Shown here: positions 6,895 through 16,200 of the stretch, piece after piece
How positions within the stretch are numbered: the first letter of the stretch is position 1
Layout of the letters: every line of letters starts with the position of its first letter
Assembly (NCBI GenBank): GCA_021372535.1
Contig: JAJFUH010000230.1
Location: 1-17,766 of the forward strand
Reading direction: 5' to 3'
Origin: a bacterium
GTDB taxonomy: Bacteria; Latescibacterota; Latescibacteria; Latescibacterales; Latescibacteraceae
DNA: 17,766 bases
The notes under the pieces: model-generated
Databases searched by the model: none
Told to the model about the DNA's origin: nothing
Seen by the model: the letters and a program-made list of their open reading frames with translations, nothing else
Translations under genes and position numbers: made by a program

Positions 6895-8274
6895 ATGGCA
6901 AAAGTACTGATAGTTGATGACGACAAGATGATCTGTGAAATGCTGTCCTGTCAGGTAAAGGAAATGGGATATCAGGTCGAGTATGTGCATTCTCTGAAAA
7001 GTGCTTATAAAAAAGTATGTTGCGATGACATTGATGTTGTTTTTTTAGATGTACAGTTACCCGACGGAAACGGCCTTGACGTTATACCCGCGATCAGAGA
7101 AACACCCTCATCCCCCGAAGTAATCATAATTACGGGTTCCGGTGATCCCAATGGCGCGGAACTTGCGATAAACAACGGTGCCTGGGATTATATCGAAAAG
7201 CAATCATCATTGAAAGAAATTATTTTATCGCTCAAACGGGCAATACAATACCGTGAAGAAAAATTATTAAAAAAAACGCCGGTTGTTCTTAATCTGAAAG
7301 GCATTATCGGAAGCAGTAAGCCTTTTTTACAATGCTTGAATCTTCTGGCTCAGGCCGCTATCAGTGATGTGAATGTTCTCGTTACCGGTGAAACCGGAAC
7401 GGGAAAAGAGTTGTTTTCATGGGCGATACATGAGAACAGCAGGCGTTCGGAAAAAAGCTTCGTGGTTGTGGATTGCACCGCGCTTCCGGAAACACTCGTT
7501 GAGAGTATACTTTTCGGTCATAGAAAAGGTGCCTTTACGGGTGCGGTGCAAGATCAGATAGGACTTGTCAAGCAAGCTGATGGAGGGACATTATTTCTTG
7601 ATGAGATTGGCGAACTTCCGTTTTCCCTTCAAAAAACCTTTCTGAGAGTACTGGAACTCCATCGTTTCCGGCCAATCGGTTCCCAGACGGAGGTGACAAG
7701 TAATTTCAGGCTGATAGCTGCCACAAACCGTAATCTCGATAACATGGTACAAAGTGGCGAATTCAGAAAGGATCTTCTCTACCGTCTCCGTTCGTTCAAT
7801 ATTCATATCCAGCCATTGAGAGAGCGGAAAGAAGATATAAGAGATATTGCAGCTTATTACATAAGAAGCATATGCGAACGATACGGAATATCGATAAAAG
7901 GGTATTCACCTGAGTTCTTATATGCATTGACAGAATATGACTGGCCTGGCAATGTCAGAGAGCTGGTCAACACTATGGAATGGGTCATCTCCAATGCCCG
8001 GGACAAACACACCCTCTTTCCGACAAACCTGCCTCCCAATATTCGCATCCACCTTGCACGCGCTTCGGTCAGCAAGAAGAAGAGCGATGAAAAAATCCCC
8101 TATACACAATTCTTGCCTTATAAGGATTTTCTCAATGATTCCGGCAAGGAATATCTGAGCAGCCTCATGAATTCAACAAACGGTGATGTGAGAGAAGCAT
8201 GTCGTATATCGGGTCTCTCGCGTTCACGGCTTTATGGGCTTCTCAAACAGTTCAAATTGTCCTCTCCCCAGTAA
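6895..8274 (+). CDS. NtrC-family sigma-54-dependent response regulator
   Basis: A 459-residue cytoplasmic transcription activator. The receiver domain (1-~120) has the acidic pocket D8-D10, phospho-acceptor D52 in FLDVQLPDG, T80 and K102; the Pro that normally follows this Lys is replaced by Gln. The AAA+ domain (~135-370) has Walker A GETGTGKE (165-172), the sigma-54 contact loop GAFTGA (212-217), Walker B GGTLFLDEIG (230-239) and the WPGNVREL sensor motif (350-357). A Fis-type helix-turn-helix occupies about 430-455 (DVREACRISGLSRSRLYGLL). All parts needed to activate sigma-54 RNA polymerase are intact. No clear Shine-Dalgarno precedes ATG 6895. A histidine kinase is not adjacent; the hybrid kinase at 13253 is the nearest candidate partner. 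Targets may include the chemoreceptor gene, which has a sigma-54-like promoter. Confidence 0.94.
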   Translation: MAKVLIVDDDKMICEMLSCQVKEMGYQVEYVHSLKSAYKKVCCDDIDVVFLDVQLPDGNGLDVIPAIRETPSSPEVIIITGSGDPNGAELAINNGAWDYIEKQSSLKEIILSLKRAIQYREEKLLKKTPVVLNLKGIIGSSKPFLQCLNLLAQAAISDVNVLVTGETGTGKELFSWAIHENSRRSEKSFVVVDCTALPETLVESILFGHRKGAFTGAVQDQIGLVKQADGGTLFLDEIGELPFSLQKTFLRVLELHRFRPIGSQTEVTSNFRLIAATNRNLDNMVQSGEFRKDLLYRLRSFNIHIQPLRERKEDIRDIAAYYIRSICERYGISIKGYSPEFLYALTEYDWPGNVRELVNTMEWVISNARDKHTLFPTNLPPNIRIHLARASVSKKKSDEKIPYTQFLPYKDFLNDSGKEYLSSLMNSTNGDVREACRISGLSRSRLYGLLKQFKLSSPQ

Positions 8275-8515
8275 TCTCATTATTCCCGCAAAAAGCTGAC
8301 AGAATACAATCCTGAATATCGGACTCTGTCCTATCAACAGGACATTTCCCGGATTATTCCGTGTGGTTATTTTAAATGCAAAATTGTATTGGCTGATGCT
8401 AACAATATGATAATTAATAATTAAGATCACCATGCAAAAAAGTGGAACGGAATTTGTAATTATAACTGCACAGCAAGCGACTCCGTTTACACTGAATGAA
8501 AGGATTTAAAACAAG

Positions 8516-8923
8516 ATGAAAATTCTTTTTTACATGAAGCCGGATTACAACGAAGCGAAGTTCTTTAAGTATGCGATAGAATCTAAAGTACCTGTACAAA
8601 ATAAGGAAACCTATGGGAGTATCGAGGAATTGAAGAATAGACTGTTCAGACCTTCATGCCAAAATGTCATAATCGTATTTTTTGTCAAAGACCAGAATGA
8701 CCTCGATAATATCGCTTCCATTCATGCGGTTCTTCGGAACATCAGGATCATTTTAATTCTTCCCGACCATAGTGATACAACGATATCAAAAGGATATTCG
8801 TTATACCCGCGTTTTTTGAGTTTTTTCGATCGGAATCATTCAGAAATTGCCGCCATACTGGATAAAATGATAATGAGTCAGCAGGACAAAGAGGAAATGC
8901 GCGATGGGAGCGGCTGTGAGTAA
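8516..8923 (+). CDS. Small receiver-like protein lacking a phospho-acceptor
   Basis: A 135-residue protein with no exact family assignment. The secondary-structure pattern suggests a CheY-like alpha/beta fold: MKILFYM as strand 1, NVIIVFFV (50-57) as the strand that would carry the acceptor Asp, IRIILILPD (76-84) and RFLSFF (99-104) as later strands, and a C-terminal amphipathic helix. The Asp expected after the third strand is absent (FFVKDQ), the strand 1 acidic pair is missing and no conserved Lys is evident, so it is probably not phosphorylated. AAGGA lies about 12 bases before ATG 8516, a weak ribosome-binding site. It sits between the NtrC-type regulator and the chemoreceptor. It may be an atypical receiver acting by binding alone, but the fold itself is inferred. 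Confidence 0.55.
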   Translation: MKILFYMKPDYNEAKFFKYAIESKVPVQNKETYGSIEELKNRLFRPSCQNVIIVFFVKDQNDLDNIASIHAVLRNIRIILILPDHSDTTISKGYSLYPRFLSFFDRNHSEIAAILDKMIMSQQDKEEMRDGSGCE

Positions 8924-8951
8924 CGGAACGGCAAAAAGTGATAAGTATCCG

Positions 8952-8965
8952 GGCATGCATTCTGC
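8952..8965 (+). promoter_or_regulatory. Candidate sigma-54 (-24/-12) promoter upstream of the chemoreceptor
   Basis: GG (8952-8953) and GC (8964-8965) are separated by exactly ten bases in GGGCATGCATTCTGCC (8951-8966), which keeps the GGCA-G and TGC cores of the sigma-54 consensus TGGCACG-N4-TTGC. It lies between the receiver-like gene and the chemoreceptor, 2 kb from a gene for an NtrC-type activator. Mismatches at other consensus positions keep confidence moderate. Confidence 0.4.
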
Positions 8966-9057
8966 CTGCGAGAAATGTGCCGTATATATTAGATATAAGT
9001 TAATTTTTCGACTGTCATATATGGAATAAACCGTTAACTATCATCACTGGATTTGAA

Positions 9058-9090
9058 AAGGAGGAGGTATACATGCCCGGATCGGAATAA
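9058..9090 (+). promoter_or_regulatory. Five-codon mini-ORF with near-perfect Shine-Dalgarno in the chemoreceptor leader
   Basis: AAGGAGGAGG (9058-9067) sits five bases before ATG 9073, but the frame MPGSE ends at TAA 9088-9090. An ATGTCG/CGACAT hairpin (9090-9110) follows immediately. The chemoreceptor starts only at 9225. It may be a translated leader peptide controlling downstream expression, a ribosome-standby site, or the remains of a lost gene start. Confidence 0.45.
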
Positions 9091-9224
9091 TGTCGGTATA
9101 AAATCGACATGGATTTATAAGTTCTGCTTCAGACAAAAAATCTGGTAAGGTTCGTTTTACGAATTACCTGGTGATCATTCAAAAAAAATTATATAACCCG
9201 GATTTTACAAAAAAGGAGAAAAAA

Positions 9225-11228
9225 ATGTTTAAGAATATGGGACTTTCAACGAAAATTACCTTGGGATTCGGCATTATCATTATGATTGCAACCATAATAG
9301 GGTATGTTGGATGGAGCAGTTTAAGAACCGTCCGAATTAAGGTTGATATCGGTGATTCTGCAAACCGTATGGTTAAAGACTCGCTGACAGGCCGCCAGCA
9401 TGAAAAGAATTTTATGCTTCGCAAGGATAAACAGTATTTCGAGGAAGCCAAGACTCTCACTGAACAATTCCATCAGCAAAGCGCAGAAACAATCAAAAAA
9501 CTGGATAAAAACAAAGACAAAGAAGCCGTCTCACAGATCGATTCGAAATTTGATGAATGGCTGAAAGGATTAACTACCTTTGTTACTCTCGAGGACCAGA
9601 AAACACAAGCAGAGGAGGACATGGTAGCGCAGGCACGGGTGGCGATTACTGAAATCGAAAATATGTATAATGACCAGAAGAAAAAGCTTATAGACGAGAT
9701 ATCCCGGCAGCGTGTATCGGAATCTGTCAAGGATCGTGTTGAAAAGGCCGATGATGTTAATCTTCTCAACAAATATATTCTTGAAGCCCGCCGTCAGGAG
9801 AAGAATTATATACTCCGGGGAGACCAGCAGTCGATTGATAGTGTTAATAAAACGGTCACTGATCTGCTGAACCTCTGTAATGACCTGAAAGTACGTTTCA
9901 AGGATTCCGCCAATGACCAGCAGGCCGATAAAGTTATAAGCGCTGTGGGAGAATACTATAAAGATTTCAATACCTATATATCGCTTGTTCAGAATCAGAA
10001 AAAAGAAGAAGAAGGCATGGTCGCATCTGCTCGTGAGCTTCAGGAAAAGGCCGGCGAATTGCGTCAGGACCAGAAAGCCTCCATGCTTTCGACAATGTCA
10101 AGAGCAAATTTTCTCATGGTATTACTGATTATCAGCGGAATCATTATCGGGATAGTGCTGGGATATATCATTTCGCGCGGAATTGTGAAACCGATCAGAG
10201 ACATCTTCAAGGGATTAAGCACGTTGAGTACAAAAGAACTGCATGAAACCGGAGAAAGCTTCAGAAAGATTATCGAGGGTATGACAAGCGGTTCTGAGCA
10301 GGTTGCCGCAGCTTCAAACCAGGTATCTTCGACAAGCCAGCAGATGGCCGAAGGTGCAAGCGAGCAGGCCTCGGGTATCGAGGAAGTATCCTCATCTCTT
10401 GAAGAGATAACCTCGATGACAAAGCAGAATGCCGAGAATGCGAAACAGGCCGATACTATGGCGAATGACGCGCAAAGAACGGCGGAAAAAGGCTCCGAAA
10501 CAATGAAAAAGATGATAGAATCCATCAATAAGATAAAAGCCTCTTCCGATGAAACCGCAAAGATTCTGAAAACTATCGATGAAATTGCTTTCCAGACCAA
10601 TCTTCTGGCTCTCAATGCCGCTGTGGAAGCTGCCCGTGCGGGTGAAGCGGGAATGGGATTTGCCGTTGTGGCGGAAGAAGTGCGTAATCTTGCTCAGCGG
10701 AGCGCCGAGGCTGCAAAAAATACTGCTTCCCTGATCGAAGGATCACAAATGAATGCCGACAACGGTGTTGAGGTAAATAAAGAAGTTGCGGAGATTTTTG
10801 ATGAGATTGCGCAGACCACGCAGAAAGTAAAACAGCTCATCAGTGAAGTTTCCGCTGCCAGCGAAGAACAGGCACAGGGAGTCACTCAGGTGAATGTCGC
10901 CATTGCGCAGATGGATAAGGTTACACAGAGTTCCGCGGCCAATGCGGAAGAATCTGCTTCTGCAAGTCAGGAGCTTTCCTCGCAGGCTTCCGAGCTCTAT
11001 AGAATGGTTGAAACGCTTATAGGTATCGTTGATGGTGCGGACGGCAATCATAACGGAAAAGGCATGATAAAACCTTTACCCAAAGCCAGAGCGCCCAAGG
11101 GACTTCCCGGGCCCAAGAAAAACCAGCCCAAAACCTTTCATGCGTCAAAGACATCAGCAGCACAGACAACCCATGTCATGAAACCGAATGATGTGATTCC
11201 GCTCGATGATGAGTTTGAAGAGTTTTAA
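9225..11228 (+). CDS. Methyl-accepting chemotaxis protein with HBM-like sensor domain
   Basis: A 667-residue inner-membrane chemoreceptor. ATG 9225 is chosen because AAGGAG (9213-9218) precedes it at six bases and the first membrane helix (~11-31) then lies at the N-terminus; the frame is open 18 codons further upstream. The periplasmic region (~35-290) is all-helical and carries the repeated motif [12 protein letters not shown] (57-68) and [11 protein letters not shown] (190-200), typical of helical bimodular (HBM) sensors, which bind small organic acids in characterised members. The second membrane helix is at ~296-316. Only a short HAMP-like stretch ([13 protein letters not shown]) follows before the methylation helices. 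The signalling tip [22 protein letters not shown] (453-474) is intact. The tail is a Pro/Lys-rich linker ending in DDEFEEF. No cheA, cheW or cheR gene is in the window, so it must work with a distant chemosensory cluster. Confidence 0.93.
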   Translation: MFKNMGLSTKITLGFGIIIMIATIIGYVGWSSLRTVRIKVDIGDSANRMVKDSLTGRQHEKNFMLRKDKQYFEEAKTLTEQFHQQSAETIKKLDKNKDKEAVSQIDSKFDEWLKGLTTFVTLEDQKTQAEEDMVAQARVAITEIENMYNDQKKKLIDEISRQRVSESVKDRVEKADDVNLLNKYILEARRQEKNYILRGDQQSIDSVNKTVTDLLNLCNDLKVRFKDSANDQQADKVISAVGEYYKDFNTYISLVQNQKKEEEGMVASARELQEKAGELRQDQKASMLSTMSRANFLMVLLIISGIIIGIVLGYIISRGIVKPIRDIFKGLSTLSTKELHETGESFRKIIEGMTSGSEQVAAASNQVSSTSQQMAEGASEQASGIEEVSSSLEEITSMTKQNAENAKQADTMANDAQRTAEKGSETMKKMIESINKIKASSDETAKILKTIDEIAFQTNLLALNAAVEAARAGEAGMGFAVVAEEVRNLAQRSAEAAKNTASLIEGSQMNADNGVEVNKEVAEIFDEIAQTTQKVKQLISEVSAASEEQAQGVTQVNVAIAQMDKVTQSSAANAEESASASQELSSQASELYRMVETLIGIVDGADGNHNGKGMIKPLPKARAPKGLPGPKKNQPKTFHASKTSAAQTTHVMKPNDVIPLDDEFEEF

Positions 11229-11355
11229 ACATCATCTTCGGTTTTCTCCGCAGGAGAGGGGGGGCTTCCCTGAGTTTTCTGGTCAGTCACCCCTCTTCAC
11301 AAAAAACAGTTCATGACCTCCGGTGTTAATAACAGTACAATCAAAGGATATAAAA

Positions 11356-12861
11356 ATGCGTATAGTTTATCCATTAATATGCCTGTCTGTAGTGCTGATG
11401 TTCATATGCCCGGACAGCTTTGCACAGACACCGACACAGACTCAGAATCTGAATGATGTATTGGCGCTTATAAAAAGTGTCGAGGAAAGAATCCAGGCTC
11501 TCGATGAGCAGCAGAAACAGGATGTGCCTTCCAGAATCGCTCAGCTGGAGCAGGATATAGCTCAGATCAGGAATACAACTCAGACAGACAGTGAGGTCAT
11601 GAAGGGATTTGCGACGGAAATACGATCGCTGATGTCCGAACTTCGTAATAATATCGATAATTCATCGAAACCCGGCCCGTCCGCTCAAGCCCCTCAAACG
11701 AAGGATGTACCGGAAAAAAAAGCATCTACTGAAGATTTCAAGGTTTTCTGGAAGAATGGTATCTGCATGAATACCACCGATAAAGCATTTCAGATCAAGT
11801 TCGGTGCCCGGATTATGAATGATTGGACGTTCATGTCCGGACAGAAAAAAGTTGAGGAAACTGTCGGTACGTTCCAGGATGGCACTGAATTCCGAAGAGC
11901 CTGGATTCAGTGTTCGGGAATAATCTATAACAACCTTGAATTCAATGCACTGTATGGTCTGAATGGCGGGAAAGTCGATATTCTTGATGTATATGCCGGT
12001 CTGCGCGATATCCCTGCTGTTGGGAATGTGCGTATCGGACATTTCAAAGAGCCGATCGGGATGGAACAGCTCACGAGCAGCAATGATATTACATTCATCG
12101 AGCGGTCGTTCAGCCAGTCACTAAATCCTTTCAGAGACACCGGTATCATGCTTTTCAATACAGTTATACAGAAGCGTGCGACATGGGCATTGGGCGCCTT
12201 CCGTGAAACCGACTCTTACGGCAATGGCACGGGGAAAGGGAAATACAATTATACGGCACGGCTGACCGGACTACCGGTTTTCGCGGAGAACGGCAAGATA
12301 CTTCTTCATGTCGGAGCATCATACAGTTACAGAAATCCGTTAAATGATCAGGTAGTGTATAAATCACGTCCGGAAACACATATAGGGCCTCAATTTGTGG
12401 ACACCGGTAATCTCAAGGCTGACAATGTGGGTTTGATCAATGGAGAGCTCGGCGGAGTATACGGCCGTGGGTCCGTTCAGGGCGAGTATATCCGTTCCGG
12501 AGTTGAGATGAAAACCGGCGCTGATGCCGATTTTTCCTCATTTTATATAATGGGGAGCTTTTTCCTGACTCATAATTCACGTGCCTATAAACAGGCAAAC
12601 GGGGCATTCGGTGGTGCGGTCATGACCGAAAACAATTATTATGGGAACGGGGGATACGGCGCATGGGAATTGGCCGTACGGTATTCAAAAATCGACCTCA
12701 CCGATGGAGAAATAAACGGCGGTGAAGCGAACGATATCACTTTCGGCGTGAACTGGTATCTCAATTCGAATGCCCGGGTGATGCTGAATTATATCCGTTC
12801 TGATCTTGAGGATATCGGAAAGGCAAACGCTTTTATTATGAGATTTCAGATCAATATATAA
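11356..12861 (+). CDS. OprO/OprP-like (phosphate-selective porin family) outer-membrane porin
   Basis: A 501-residue protein. ATG 11356 is preferred over the upstream GTG 11323 because AAAGGA (11343-11348) precedes it at seven bases and a normal signal peptide follows (MRIVYPLICLSVVLMFICPDSFA, cut before QTPTQ). Residues ~30-95 form a Gln/Glu-rich coiled coil, a feature that trimerises many such porins. The rest is a barrel with FQIKFGARIMNDWTFM, FRRAWIQCSG, VRIGHFKEPIGMEQLTSS and FIERSF, matching the OprO/OprP family (anion and polyphosphate/phosphate channels in Pseudomonas). Specificity cannot be inferred; many members have other substrates. The protein ends in MRFQINI, a beta strand, though not with the usual terminal Phe. 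It lies 127 bases after the chemoreceptor gene and may share its transcript. Confidence 0.88.
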   Translation: MRIVYPLICLSVVLMFICPDSFAQTPTQTQNLNDVLALIKSVEERIQALDEQQKQDVPSRIAQLEQDIAQIRNTTQTDSEVMKGFATEIRSLMSELRNNIDNSSKPGPSAQAPQTKDVPEKKASTEDFKVFWKNGICMNTTDKAFQIKFGARIMNDWTFMSGQKKVEETVGTFQDGTEFRRAWIQCSGIIYNNLEFNALYGLNGGKVDILDVYAGLRDIPAVGNVRIGHFKEPIGMEQLTSSNDITFIERSFSQSLNPFRDTGIMLFNTVIQKRATWALGAFRETDSYGNGTGKGKYNYTARLTGLPVFAENGKILLHVGASYSYRNPLNDQVVYKSRPETHIGPQFVDTGNLKADNVGLINGELGGVYGRGSVQGEYIRSGVEMKTGADADFSSFYIMGSFFLTHNSRAYKQANGAFGGAVMTENNYYGNGGYGAWELAVRYSKIDLTDGEINGGEANDITFGVNWYLNSNARVMLNYIRSDLEDIGKANAFIMRFQINI

Positions 12862-13252
12862 TTTTATGCAAAAATAATGCATGAAATAAATATATTCATA
12901 TTATTTTAACTTGATTTTTTATGGTTTGAGTGCTATTTACTTTTGTAAAAGTAAAATAATAGTTATTCATGTGGGAATGATACCCGTATACAGGAATCAA
13001 AAAACGGGAGGTATTTTCTGATTTTTAAAGGGAACTCATCGTCTGGTAAAATATATATGATAGAGAAAATATCTTTTAAGTACCGATGAACAAAATTGGG
13101 ATCTGGAGATGTCAAGAGCGTGTGGATCGGTCAGTCGCGTTTTTTTCCGACAGCTGAACCCGTACATACTGAATTATTAAACGAAGTCGGAATATTTTCT
13201 TATAAGCAAGCCATACCCAAACAAACAATACCACCTCTATTCGGGTATTCTG
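12862..13252. other. Intergenic stretch before the hybrid kinase
   Basis: No real gene is seen; an 89-codon frame at 13096 overlaps the kinase and starts with TTG without a ribosome-binding site. AT-rich sequence holds the inverted repeat at 12936-12955. GGGAGG near 13007 is not followed by a usable start. Confidence 0.55.
12936..12955. promoter_or_regulatory. Near-perfect 20-bp palindrome, possible operator
   Basis: TTTACTTTT (12936-12944) and AAAAGTAAA (12947-12955) are exact inverted repeats separated by GT. With a two-base centre it is better suited to binding a dimeric regulator than to forming an RNA hairpin. It lies about 300 bases ahead of the hybrid kinase and 75 after the porin. 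Confidence 0.4.
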
Positions 13253-16200
13253 ATGCTCTTTCAAAACATGAAAACAAAAATCGTAATTATGGTTGCCCTC
13301 CTGGTTCTTGTGTGGGCGGTCGTTATAAATGTTGTAATATCATCATATTATCAGAAGAAATTTAAAGAGAGTATAACCGATCAGCAGTTTACATTTATAT
13401 CTCTCATGGCGGAGGGAATATCGAAAGAAATAACAAAAGCGCAAAACATTCTCACGGAAACATCCAAATGGGTAACACCTGACATAATTAACGATCCTGA
13501 AAAGGCTCAGAGCTTTCTCGATAGTCGCACTGGATTACATGAAATTTATAATAATGGGATTTTTTTCCTTTCCACCGAAGGGAAAAGAATCGCGGAAAGT
13601 CCCTTTAAACTTGAAAGACGTGGGCTGGATGTCTCCAATCGGGATTATTATAAATATGTAATGGCTTATGGAAAGCCATATATATCCGCTCCGTATATTT
13701 CCACCCAGGAACATCATCATCCCTCAATCATGCTTGCCTGTCCTATCAGAGATAATAAAGGACTTATAATTGGTATTTTTGAGGGCAGTATTGATCTCAT
13801 GAGAGGAAGTTTTCTGGAGGAGCTTTCCAAGGTTAAAATCGGTAAGACGGGATATATCTCTTTATATACCCAGGATGGTGTCAGAATCATGCATCCCGAT
13901 AAAAATCTGATCATGGAAAAAAGCAATGATAAAATGATCGAAGAAGGATTTGAGGGGACGATTGAGATGGTTACAGGAACAGATGTCCCCGTCCTTAGAA
14001 TATATAAAAAGGTGGAAAAAACTCAATGGGTTTTAACCGCAAATTACCCTGTCAGTGAAGCGTATAAACCGGTTATAACTGCTAAAAAAGCATTTTACTG
14101 GGTTGGTACTGCAATAGTTTTTACTATCGGGATTTTTACATGGCTTCTAGTGATGAAGTTATTTCAACCTATTATTTCCTTGTCTGATCAGGTTAAAAAA
14201 ATCGGAACTTCATCTGAAAGAAACAAAAAAGTTACAATTGCCAGTAAGGATGAAATTGGAAGTCTTGCTGAAAATATAAACATAATGCTCGATGATATCG
14301 AATCCACCCAGAATGACCTCAGAAAAAGCGAGGAAAGTCTTGATATTACCCTCAATTCCATAGGGGATGGGATTATCGCTGCAGATATTGACGGATGTGT
14401 CAGCCGTCTGAATCCGGTGGCAGAAGTACTCACAGGATGGCGTGTACATGATGCTCTCGGTCGTTCGATTGAGGATATTTTCCCTATCGTAAACGAAGTC
14501 AGCGGAAATTCCGAAATTAGTCCTGTTGACCGTATTATGAACGACGTAAAAGATTCAGGAATTACTGATTATGCGGTATTGCGTGCCAAGGATCATACAG
14601 AGAGGTTGATTTCTTATATCTGTTCGCCCATACGCAATAAGGAAGACATTGTCAATGGTGTGGTGATTGTTTTCAGGGATATAACGGAGAGCAGAAAAGC
14701 AGAGAAAAAAATGAATTTCCAGGCAACAATTCTAGAGAATATGACCGATCTTGTGATCTGTACGGATTTTGAGGGTACTATCATTTATACCAGTCCTTCT
14801 GTTTTGAAAGCAAATCGTTCCGATTACAATCAATTTATGAACCAGAATATATGTAAGGTATTTAAAAGAATATTTACCAACACATATATTCCTGAAATCT
14901 TCGAAAAGACTAAATCCGGTGGATGGCGCGGTGAGCTGCAATACACTATGGAAGGAGAGCATCGTTATATAAGCGTACAATCCACGGTTATGTATGATGA
15001 AAATCAGTCTCTTGTAGCCTTGATTTTTGTTGGCCGTGATATAACACGTGACAAGCTGGATGAAGAAGAACGAACAAGAATGGCTCTGGCTGTGGAACAG
15101 GCAAATGAAGCAATTTATATAACCGATACTGAAGGAATAATAAATTATGTGAATCCGGCTTTTGAGCGAATTACAGGTTATTCACGGTCGGAAGCGCTTG
15201 AGCATACTCCCGATTTTATTAATAGTGAATTCGGCATTCAATTCTTTCAGAATATAATGTTGGAAAAAACAAAAAAATGTGAGGAATGGCGGGGTCAGAT
15301 TACCTATAAAAGGAAGGATGGTAAACTGATTGAAGTTGAAACAACCATTTCACCGGTATGCGATAGTAACAGGAATGTATTTAATTACCTGGTTATAAAT
15401 CGTGATGTAACGCAGGTACTCAAATTGGAACAAATGCTTCGCCAGGCACAAAAAATGGAGGCAATAGGTACGCTGGCAGGAGGTATCGCGCATGATTTTA
15501 ATAATATACTTTTTGCTATAGTTGGTTATACTGAAATGGCCATGACGAATATAAGCACGGAAAGCGCTACCGGTAAGTATTTGAAAGAAGTCCTTAGAGC
15601 CGGTGACAGGGCAAAAGAACTTATCAAACAAATACTGGCGTTCAGCCGTCAGATCGAAGCGGAACGCAGGCCGATACAAATTCAGCCTGTTGTTAAGGAA
15701 AGTCTGAAATTGTTGCAGGCAACATTACCCAAAACAATTAAAATCAAGCAGAATATTAATTCAAATTGCGGTGTTATTCTGGCAGATCCTACCCAGATAC
15801 ATCAGGTACTTATGAATCTCTGTACGAATGCGTTTCATGCTATGAAAGATCATGGCGGGGTGCTCGATGTGAGCTTGAGCCAGATAACTGCCGATAAGCA
15901 TTTTATACAATTCCATCCGAATCTTAAAGAAAGGGATTATGTTGTTCTGAAAGTATCCGATACCGGAACGGGCATGGATAAACTAACAATGGAACGTATT
16001 TTCGAACCATACTTCAGCACAAAATCTCAGGGTGAAGGTACCGGTCTGGGCCTGGCAACAGTCCATGGTATTGTAAAGAATCACGGCGGTGATATAAGTG
16101 TGTACAGCGAGCCGGGGAAAGGTACTATTTTCCATGTTTATTTCCCGCGTGTTGATGAGCATGAACAAACGAAAAATCATGATAAAACTGTTCTGCCTGG

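Noticed and set aside
8327-8344. TGTCCT/AGGACA hairpin after the response regulator gene
   Set aside because: Only six pairs and followed by TTTCCC rather than a T-run, so not supportable as a terminator.
10064-10615. 183-codon minus-strand frame inside the chemoreceptor gene
   Set aside because: Shadow of the highly regular helical coding sequence; the + strand product has intact chemoreceptor motifs.
11257-11306. G-run and C-run (AGAGGGG/CCCCTCT) between chemoreceptor and porin
   Set aside because: The loop is about 30 bases and no T-run follows; I could not call it a terminator or a sigma-54 site.
13096-13365. 89-codon frame before and into the hybrid kinase
   Set aside because: TTG start without ribosome-binding site, and it overlaps the kinase N-terminus, whose membrane helix and Cache domain are clearly real.
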